Of a stretch of DNA of 64,000 nt, positions 58,784 to 64,000 are shown piece after piece. This DNA is from Flavobacterium alvei (GTDB taxonomy: Bacteria > Bacteroidota > Bacteroidia > Flavobacteriales > Flavobacteriaceae): the NCBI RefSeq assembly GCF_002920895.1, contig NZ_PQVG01000001.1:310001-374000 (forward strand). The letters run 5' to 3'. Positions within the stretch are counted from its first letter, which is position 1. The number at the start of each line of letters is the position of its first letter. The translations under genes were made by a program, and so were the position numbers. A model generated the notes under the pieces. The model saw only the letters and a list, made by a program, of their open reading frames with translations. It did not search any database and was not told the DNA's origin.

Positions 58784-59435
58784 TTTGGTAAAGATATTCT
58801 GCCAACTCCAAATCGTCTTGCGTATCAATATCTACATTGGCAAAAATAGAATTTAGCTCGAAAGGATAAGCGTTTTCTGAAATAATACTATCATTAAAAA
58901 TCAAATTGGCTTTGGTAATATATAGCAAGCCGTTTTCATAAAACAAAGGTTCTAAATCTTGGCTACGTTGTCCAATGGTGTAATTAAAAGGTTCAAACTT
59001 ATTTTCAACAATTTTTCCCAACTTTTGATGGTTTCTAGAAACAGTGAATAAGCTATCATAATTCCCTTTTTGATAAACTTCAAATGTTTCTTGCAACAAG
59101 TTTTGCGGCCGCAATGGATTAGTCGCTTGCAACAAAATAACACTCTCTACATTGATTTCAATTGATTCCAAAACGTGTTTTAAAGCCGAAACGGTCGGTT
59201 CAAAATCACCAGATAAATGCTCAGGTCTATCAATTACTTTGGCGCCATATTGTAAAGCAACCTCTTTGATTTGCGCATCATCGGTCGAAACATAAATTTC
59301 GTCAACGATATCACTATTAGCTTGCGCATACAAAATACTGTGAACCATCAAGGGAATGCCCCCCAAAGATAGAACATTCTTGTTGGACAACCGTTTTGAA
59401 CCGCCACGGGCTGGAATGATGGCTATTGTTTTCAT
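58761..59435 (-). CDS. neuA: CMP-N-acetylneuraminate (nonulosonate) cytidylyltransferase
   Basis: 224 residues. [21 protein letters not shown] (about 5-25) is the CMP-NeuAc synthetase signature. [29 protein letters not shown] and [13 protein letters not shown] follow, with the acidic residues that bind Mg and CTP. It activates Neu5Ac (or a related nonulosonate) to CMP-sugar in the cytoplasm. It is the first gene of the 13-gene operon, whose start follows a 467-bp intergenic region shared with the HU-like gene. The C-terminal codons lie in a heptanucleotide repeat. Confidence 0.94.
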   Translation of the reverse strand: MKTIAIIPARGGSKRLSNKNVLSLGGIPLMVHSILYAQANSDIVDEIYVSTDDAQIKEVALQYGAKVIDRPEHLSGDFEPTVSALKHVLESIEINVESVILLQATNPLRPQNLLQETFEVYQKGNYDSLFTVSRNHQKLGKIVENKFEPFNYTIGQRSQDLEPLFYENGLLYITKANLIFNDSIISENAYPFELNSIFANVDIDTQDDLELAEYLYQKFITHNS

Positions 59436-59531
59436 TTCAATTTTTATTGATGGTAAAAATACTTATTTTTATAGATATCGATGAAGTATTTAGTTGAAAT
59501 TGAGTGTCAAATTTGCAAATTAACTAGTTTC

Positions 59532-59585
59532 AATTTTGACAAAATTTTAGACTAACTCGCTTTTTTATGATTAACACTGTGTTAA
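59532..59585. promoter_or_regulatory. Two perfect palindromes upstream of neuA
   Basis: AATTTTG-A-CAAAATT (59532-59546) and TTAACAC-T-GTGTTAA (59571-59585) are both 7+1+7 palindromes, about 100 and 135 bp before the neuA ATG. They could be dimeric operator sites for the glycan operon. I see no exact TAnnTTTG box for neuA nearby. Chance is possible in such A/T-rich DNA. Confidence 0.35.
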
Positions 59586-59658
59586 GAAGAAAATTATAAA
59601 AAAATTAAAATATGACATACATCATTGTTTTCAAAATAAAAAGTTTTCTGTTTTTTCA

Positions 59659-59671
59659 CCTCGTCAAGACG
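59659..59671 (-). repeat. Inverted single copy of the 22-bp repeat core
   Basis: On the minus strand CGTCTTGACGAGG, a perfect 13-bp match to the second unit of the tandem array at 60386-60473. It lies 232 bp before the HU-like ATG, so the motif brackets the gene. Confidence 0.75.
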
Positions 59672-59819
59672 AAATAAAAGACTAGATAATAACATTTTGA
59701 AAATCAATAATTTAAACAGACTAAGAAAGTAGCTGACAAAAAAACCTGTAATCTTACATTTGTTAAAAACTCAATCCAATTGTGAATAAGTTTGACTTTT
59801 TATTACAAAAAAACCATTG

Positions 59820-59827
59820 TATGTTTG
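59820..59827 (+). promoter_or_regulatory. Candidate -7 box of the HU-like gene
   Basis: TATGTTTG (exact TAnnTTTG) lies 75 bp before the ATG. A TTTG at 59791-59794 could be a -33 element, but at 25 bp the spacing is longer than usual. Another exact box, TACATTTG, lies at 59755-59762. Confidence 0.4.
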
Positions 59828-59902
59828 TAAATGTCAGTTAGATACGAATGACAGGTATACTAAGACAAAAATTATTTTTTTTAATTTAATACCATAAAAA
59901 CC

Positions 59903-60286
59903 ATGGCTATTAAGTACAAAGTTCTTCCCAGAAAGAACCCTCGGGACATCGCTGCTCCCGAAAAATTTTATGCCGCTGCCATTGCAGACGGTGATGTCGA
60001 TTTGGATAGACTCGCAGAGTTGATTTCCTACCAATGTACAGTCACTGCTACTGACTGTTATGCTGTTTTGCACTCATTAGAGCATAACATCATTGGAGAA
60101 TTGGAGCAAGGTCGAATTGTTAAACTAGGCAGGCTAGGTAATTTTCAGGTGGGCATAAGCTCAGAAGGAAAAGATACTGCAACCGAAGTTACAACGACTA
60201 ACATCGTAAAGAGTCGTATTCTTTTCCGACCAGGAAAAAGATTACGCTCTATGTTGAATGGTTTAACATTCAAAAAAGCAGGGTAG
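59903..60286 (+). CDS. HU-like (HU-related family) DNA-binding protein
   Basis: 127 residues. MAIKYKVLPRKNPRDIAAPEKFYAAAIADGDVDLDRLAELIS is the typical opening of the Bacteroidota HU-related family, longer than HU proper (about 90 residues). GRIVKLGRLGNFQVGISSEG is the DNA-wrapping arm region and RILFRPGKRLRSML the conserved end. It binds and bends DNA. It lies, on the opposite strand, between two groups of leftward glycan genes. A HU gene is also associated with the capsule locus of Porphyromonas gingivalis, so a regulatory role for the glycan genes is plausible. A strong terminator follows its stop. Confidence 0.9.
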   Translation: MAIKYKVLPRKNPRDIAAPEKFYAAAIADGDVDLDRLAELISYQCTVTATDCYAVLHSLEHNIIGELEQGRIVKLGRLGNFQVGISSEGKDTATEVTTTNIVKSRILFRPGKRLRSMLNGLTFKKAG

Positions 60287-60350
60287 GACCCCGTAATCAG
60301 GAGTAACTGATTGTTGTAAGACCTCGAGTAATTACAGTTACTCGGGGTCT
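60283..60350 (+). repeat. 3'-flank repeat, copy 1 (overlaps HU-like terminator)
   Basis: Begins GTAGGACCCCGT (60283-60294) and continues through TGTAAGACCTCGAG (60315-60328) and AATTACAGTTACTCG. A near copy occurs at 60637-60700. It includes alternative pairing partners for the terminator's right arm. Confidence 0.75.
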
Positions 60351-60358
60351 TTTTTTTG
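60319..60358 (+). terminator. Strong terminator of the HU-like gene
   Basis: AGACCTCGAGTAA (60319-60331) pairs with TTACTCGGGGTCT (60338-60350), 13 pairs with one G-U, followed by a T-run. Upstream, GAGTAACTG (60301-60309) and ACCCCG (60288-60293) could instead pair with the same right arm. Confidence 0.9.
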
Positions 60359-60385
60359 GTTTATCAGCAAAAACACCCTTCATTT

Positions 60386-60473
60386 CGTCTTGATAAAACT
60401 TTTATCCCGTCTTGACGAGGCTTTTATCCCGTCTTGACCTTATGATTATTTCGTCTTGACAGTCTATAAATGA
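60386..60473 (+). repeat. Four tandem 22-bp repeats (iteron-like)
   Basis: Units start at 60386, 60408, 60430 and 60452, each exactly 22 bp apart and beginning CGTCTTGA. Units 1 and 2 also share TTTTATCC at their ends. The first half is conserved, the second drifts. The array lies in the noncoding DNA after the HU-like gene. Confidence 0.85.
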
Positions 60474-60636
60474 ATTAAAAACACTTAAAAAACGATGTTT
60501 TTTGAGCATCAAAAGACAATATTAGCTTAAAATAAATGGTTTCAACTGCCATTAAAGCCTTTATTTGCCCAAAAATTCTTAAATAATCAACCTTTGTTTT
60601 TCCTTTAAATGCATAAAAAAAGCTCAAAAAATACTG

Positions 60637-60700
60637 GTAGGACCCCGTTTTCTTGAGCAAATTAATTATTGTAAGACCTCGAGCAATTACAGTTACCCGT
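60637..60700 (+). repeat. 3'-flank repeat, copy 2
   Basis: GTAGGACCCCGT (60637-60648), TGTAAGACCTCGAG (60670-60683) and AATTACAGTTACCCG match copy 1 with an offset of 354-355 bp. GAGTAA occurs twice in copy 1 and GAGCAA twice here. The right arm has diverged (TTACCC), so no terminator forms. Confidence 0.75.
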
Positions 60701-60703
60701 TAA

Positions 60704-60919
60704 CAATGGTTAAAAATAAAATTAATTTTCATTATGAACAAATTTTGTTCATAATCTGTTAAAAGTTTTTATTGTTTTTATGAAGCCACAGCATTAACCT
60801 AGTTTCCCACACCTAAGTAAAAAATCACTTTCATCAGCTACCCAAAACTAATTAAAGCAGACGCTTTACAACTTGCCAAAAGGAGTCGTCAGATTGGAAA
60901 AATATAATAATTTGGGGAG
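60704..60919. other. Noncoding spacer before the convergent glycosyltransferase genes
   Basis: About 215 bp with no convincing ORF, RNA gene or repeat seen. Confidence 0.45.
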
Positions 60920-60950
60920 TGCAAATTGAAATTATGATTTACAATTTGCA
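60920..60950 (-). terminator. Weak hairpin after the right-hand glycosyltransferase operon
   Basis: TGCAAATTG (60920-60928) pairs with CAATTTGCA (60942-60950) around a 13-nt loop, 19 bp after the GT2 stop. On the minus strand no strong T-tract follows. Confidence 0.4.
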
Positions 60951-60969
60951 GGGTTTTTAAAGAGTTTTA

Positions 60970-61878
60970 CTATTTTTCAGGCTGCCAATAAATTTTCGTT
61001 TCTGGTAGTTGATTGTAGCTTTCGTATTCTTTTTGCGTTAATCGGTTGCTGTTCTTTATAATATTGGGAAAATTCCAAATCAAATCGAACAAAGCCAAAA
61101 CAATAGCTTTCAAAGCCTTGAAATCGCCTTTGAATACTTTCATTTTCAATTGCATCCAAAGCGAATACGCCATTTTTCGAGGAATGGTTTTTAGAGGATA
61201 AAACAAGAAAAATAAATACCAGCCGGAACGCAAAGACCGTCTTAACCGAATGGTGTAATCAGCATTAGTTCTTCTGGCTTTGACATCGACTCTGTGATGA
61301 ACCAAAACTTCAGGTAAATAATGGATTTCTGAATTCGTTTTAAACAATTGAAAGGAAGCAAAATTCTCTTCGCCATAAAAAACAAACCATTCAGGATAAT
61401 TAGGAATCTTGCGCCAAGCGCTCATTCTCCATACGTGTGCACAACCTACAAAACCCTGAACTCTTTGTGATTTTACAACAGAAATTGTTGATTTAGGTTC
61501 TTGCAATCCCCAAAAAATACGCAAGGCTATCAAACCACAATTCGCATTCGCTTCAAAATGGTTGCGGATGAATTCTAATGGATTTTCGGTAACAAAATGG
61601 GCATCGTCGTCTAGTGAAATAGCATAATCGGCTTGGGTTTCATTCAGCATTTTATTCCTGCAAAAAATATAACCTTTAGAAACAGGATTTCTTTGAAGTT
61701 GAACTTCAGGAAAATTTTCTTTCACATATTCAAAAGTCCCATCGGTGGAGCCATCATCAAAAACAACACAAGAAACCGAGGTGTTTTCAAGCAAATAACT
61801 GATTTTAGTTAAAGTCAAAGCCAAATCGGTTTTGCGATTTTTGGTGGTGATAAGGATGGCGAAAGTGGGATTTGACAT
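60970..61878 (-). CDS. GT2 family glycosyltransferase (302 aa)
   Basis: Starting at the ATG at 61878 gives 302 residues opening with MSNPTFAILITTKNRKTDLALTL, the normal GT2 start, 10 bp after the preceding stop. A TTG at 61965 would add 29 residues that overlap that gene. CVVFDDGSTDGTFEYV, ISLDDDAHF (DDD) and FYGEENFASFQL complete the motifs. The C-terminal 90 residues contain a hydrophobic LFFLFYPL segment. It transfers a sugar on a lipid-linked glycan. It ends the three-gene leftward group that converges on the HU-like gene. Confidence 0.88.
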   Translation of the reverse strand: MSNPTFAILITTKNRKTDLALTLTKISYLLENTSVSCVVFDDGSTDGTFEYVKENFPEVQLQRNPVSKGYIFCRNKMLNETQADYAISLDDDAHFVTENPLEFIRNHFEANANCGLIALRIFWGLQEPKSTISVVKSQRVQGFVGCAHVWRMSAWRKIPNYPEWFVFYGEENFASFQLFKTNSEIHYLPEVLVHHRVDVKARRTNADYTIRLRRSLRSGWYLFFLFYPLKTIPRKMAYSLWMQLKMKVFKGDFKALKAIVLALFDLIWNFPNIIKNSNRLTQKEYESYNQLPETKIYWQPEK

Positions 61879-61888
61879 ATTACTAATA

Positions 61889-63109
61889 TTAATTTTCCCC
61901 TCCTTTGGCAAACAGAATAGCATCCAAATGAATTTTAAAATTTTCATCCGAAAAATAATCCTCAAACGGATAAACTGCTTCGTCAGAATTTAACCTATTT
62001 TGGATTAAGTTTTCTAGTTTACTTTTGATTTCTGCTGCATCCGAATAGCTGGCAATATATTGATTGTCTTTTAGTAAGGAACGCATTTCACTTCGCTCTG
62101 GAGCCAAAACAAATACAGGCTTTCCAGTAGCAGCTAAGAAAGGGGCTTTCCCAACCAAAGTGTTACTATAAATAGGACCGTTTTCTAAAATGACATTGAT
62201 ATCGGCTTCATGGCTTTGTTCAAAACAGGAGTTAGAAAAACTCACCATTCCCAACACTTGAATATTAGGAGTTTCACTGTATTTTTGAGCCATTTTTTTC
62301 AAATCGACACCTTTTAATCGCAAGACAAACTCTGTGTTTTCTTTATAAACAGCATTGTTTTCGATCAAATCAATATAAGTGTCCAAAAGAATTTCTATGT
62401 TCCTGCCAAACATAATAGCTCCATGATAGGAAATCAATATCTTTCTATTTTTTTTCAAAACAGTACTTACATCCGACAAATCAAAAACACTTGCATCGTA
62501 TTGATGTGGCAAATGATAAATCTTTTTTCTCGAACCATACAAATACTGCATATCATCGGCCATTAATTGAGCCGAACTCATACAAGTTTTGGACTGAGAA
62601 ACAACCTCAAGCATTTTTTTGAACTTAAAAAGTTCTAAATTGGTCAATGGGCTTTGGGTTCCAGCATACCAAAACAAAGGATAAGGATCGTGAAAATTGA
62701 CAATCGCCTTTTTTAGAATAGGTAAATCTTTGGCCGCCAAAATGACTTCATGATTGATGCCCGCACTTCTTATAAATATATGATCGTATTTCTGGTAATC
62801 AATCTTGGCAATAATATTTGCATATTGCTTATGAATATGTTCCACTAATAAAGATTGATGAAATACTCTCCAATAGATTTTATTGAACCATTTAGTAAAA
62901 AAAGGTGTTTTGAGATTAACTATATGAGTTTCTATAGCATCAATAGGTAATAAATCGAGTTGATCTTCGCTGTTTTCCTGTTTGATGTACACTACATCAA
63001 TAATAGATTGAGGAAAAGCAGTTTTTAATTTTGCCAAAAAGGAACGGGAAATAATTCCTTGACTGGTTCCCCAGATTCTTAAATCCTGTTCTATTATTAA
63101 AAACTTCAT
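61889..63109 (-). CDS. GT-B family glycosyltransferase (406 aa)
   Basis: 406 residues. The N-terminal half begins MKFLIIEQDLRIWGTSQGI. The C-terminal half contains ISYHGAIMFGRNIEILLDTYI, FVLRLKGVDLKKMAQKY, IQVLGMVSF and a donor-site-like stretch (EADINVILENGPIYSNTLVGKAPFLAATGKPVFV). This is a GT4-like GT-B arrangement, though the classic E-x7-E is less clear than in the other GT4 proteins here. It lies 32 bp after the partial GT2 gene and 10 bp before the next GT2 gene. The sugar is unknown. Confidence 0.75.
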   Translation of the reverse strand: MKFLIIEQDLRIWGTSQGIISRSFLAKLKTAFPQSIIDVVYIKQENSEDQLDLLPIDAIETHIVNLKTPFFTKWFNKIYWRVFHQSLLVEHIHKQYANIIAKIDYQKYDHIFIRSAGINHEVILAAKDLPILKKAIVNFHDPYPLFWYAGTQSPLTNLELFKFKKMLEVVSQSKTCMSSAQLMADDMQYLYGSRKKIYHLPHQYDASVFDLSDVSTVLKKNRKILISYHGAIMFGRNIEILLDTYIDLIENNAVYKENTEFVLRLKGVDLKKMAQKYSETPNIQVLGMVSFSNSCFEQSHEADINVILENGPIYSNTLVGKAPFLAATGKPVFVLAPERSEMRSLLKDNQYIASYSDAAEIKSKLENLIQNRLNSDEAVYPFEDYFSDENFKIHLDAILFAKGGEN

Positions 63110-63141
63110 TGTTTGATTTTTTGTTTTTTTTAAGTGAAAAA

Positions 63142-64000
63142 TTAGTGATTAAATTTTCTTTTAATCGTTTTCATTTTTCTGTAAATAATTAATCTCAAAG
63201 GCAAAACAGCGTAGAAAATTTGCCATTTTACTTTTTCAAATGTAGGCAAATCCAATACATTTAAAATATTTCTGAATAAATTATATTCTTCAAAATCGAT
63301 TGAAAAAGCAATAAAATACCTTTTGAGTGAATAAGTAAGCAGGTTTTTTTCTTTAAGGTTTTTAACCACCAACAAGATGGCGTCTGCATAAGAGGCTCGT
63401 CTAACGGGATTGTCTCTATAAAACTCTCCAGTATTGGATTCAGGATGTTTTCTGCCATAAAACAAACATTTGTTTATAGAAATCCCTATAAAACCAGACG
63501 ATACTATTCTGGAATACAATTCCCATTCTTCAACATACATCAAAGTTTCTACAAATCGATTCTCTTTAAAGCACACTTTCTTCCACATCACGGCACAGGA
63601 ATTAAACTGCAACTCGTTGTTCAACATTTTTTGAATGTCTTTTTTGTCAATATAGAAATGCGTAAAATCCTTGGAATAATCAAAAGTATAATCAAAATCA
63701 CCGGTGAAAACTTCGCGAATGTAACGGCAAAAAGAAACATCCTTATTGGATAATTCAGCAACACACAATTCTAGGTTTTGGGGATGTGGAATGTCATCAT
63801 CGTCAAAAAAGATGATATAATCTCCTTTAGCCAAATCCAAACCCTGATTCCGACAACCTGGCAATCCTTTTAAATGTTTGTCCTCTCGCTTGTAATATTT
63901 AAATCTAATATCTTTTTCCAACAGTGGTTTTATAACCTCAGCGGTATTATCTGTTCCTCCATCATCAATAATCAAGCATTCCCAATCCAAAAAAGTTTGT
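63142..64000 (-). CDS. GT2 family glycosyltransferase, 5' end beyond the window
   Basis: The open frame continues to the right edge. Its visible start, QTFLDWECLIIDDGGTDNTAEVI, is the usual second motif of GT2 enzymes, so about 20-30 N-terminal residues are missing. IIFFDDDDIPHPQNLELC contains the metal-binding acids. The downstream part (RYIREVFTGDFDYTFDYSKDF and TLMYVEEWELYSRIV) fits GT2 acceptor regions. The TTG at 63990 is not the true start. It is the first visible gene of the leftward group and its product probably builds the same surface glycan. Confidence 0.88.
   Translation of the reverse strand, partial: QTFLDWECLIIDDGGTDNTAEVIKPLLEKDIRFKYYKREDKHLKGLPGCRNQGLDLAKGDYIIFFDDDDIPHPQNLELCVAELSNKDVSFCRYIREVFTGDFDYTFDYSKDFTHFYIDKKDIQKMLNNELQFNSCAVMWKKVCFKENRFVETLMYVEEWELYSRIVSSGFIGISINKCLFYGRKHPESNTGEFYRDNPVRRASYADAILLVVKNLKEKNLLTYSLKRYFIAFSIDFEEYNLFRNILNVLDLPTFEKVKWQIFYAVLPLRLIIYRKMKTIKRKFNH

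Noticed and set aside
59834..60073. Antisense ORF over the HU-like gene
   Set aside because: It mirrors the clear HU-like coding frame; its length is explained by codon usage on the other strand.
60386..60473. CRISPR array
   Set aside because: The 22-bp units are contiguous, with a conserved first half and drifting second half; there are no separate repeats and unique spacers of normal length, and no cas genes are present.
60475..60660. Small minus-strand ORF of 61 codons in the HU downstream region
   Set aside because: It starts at TTG, lies across the repeat copy 2, has no recognisable motif and no promoter-like box, so I treat it as chance.
60780..60919. tRNA or small RNA in the spacer before the right-hand glycosyltransferases
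   Set aside because: No cloverleaf, T-loop or CCA-like pattern is visible; only a weak hairpin at 60920-60950.
61879..61965. Extended N-terminus of the GT2 gene (TTG at 61965)
   Set aside because: It would overlap the upstream gene by 77 bp, and the GT2 fold begins right after the ATG at 61878.

Overview
The window looks like a chromosomal segment of a Flavobacterium-type member of the Bacteroidota. The evidence is an A+T-rich sequence, SusC/SusD pairs, C-terminal type IX secretion (T9SS) sorting domains, TAnnTTTG-type -7 promoter boxes, and the udk / divIC-like / methylmalonyl-CoA mutase gene order. Species identification is inference.

Left part (1 to about 34 kb): a pectin-oriented polysaccharide utilisation region. 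Leftward from 9.65 kb runs an operon with an MFS sugar porter, two GH2 glycosidases, a DUF5107+TPR protein and a GH35 beta-galactosidase cut by the window edge. A divergent AraC-type regulator lies next to it, with a 21-bp-spaced direct repeat in the shared intergenic region. A second leftward operon (26.1 to 10.8 kb) carries two SusC/SusD pairs and three fasciclin-domain (FAS1) lipoproteins and ends at a hairpin terminator. Beyond it are three secreted T9SS proteins: a rhamnogalacturonan lyase (PL11) with an extra N-terminal propeller-like module, a 451-aa protein of unknown function, and a PL1 pectate lyase on the + strand. Together they suggest cell-surface cleavage of homogalacturonan and rhamnogalacturonan I, uptake through SusCD, and periplasmic removal of galactose-type side chains. 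The most striking signal is a shared promoter design, CAGGA-N5-CAGGA-N22-TAnnTTTG, with identical spacing in front of three of these leftward transcription units. The PL1 gene instead has a perfect LacI-like palindrome at its promoter.

Middle (34 to 45.2 kb): housekeeping genes. These are a DUF2339/DUF3999 overlapping pair, uridine kinase, a DivIC/FtsB-like protein, both methylmalonyl-CoA mutase subunits with a small unknown gene between them, a PLP aminotransferase and a dienoyl-CoA-reductase-like SDR. An interspersed REP-like element lies before divIC, and a heptanucleotide repeat sits inside the start of the large mutase gene.

Right part (45.2 to 64 kb): a surface-glycan locus. A 13-gene leftward operon starts with neuA, neuB and neuC (CMP-sialic-acid-type synthesis). 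It continues with an MBOAT/SGNH pair (probable O-acetylation), two FkbM methyltransferases, several glycosyltransferases and a polytopic membrane protein. A HU-like DNA-binding gene on the + strand separates it from three more leftward glycosyltransferase genes. The noncoding DNA around the HU-like gene is unusual. It has four tandem 22-bp repeats, an inverted copy of their core upstream of the gene, a near-duplicate of the gene's 3' flank, and a terminator with a possible alternative fold.

Limits: all family assignments come from reading motifs by eye. Exact CAZy subfamily, substrate and regulator identities are inferences.
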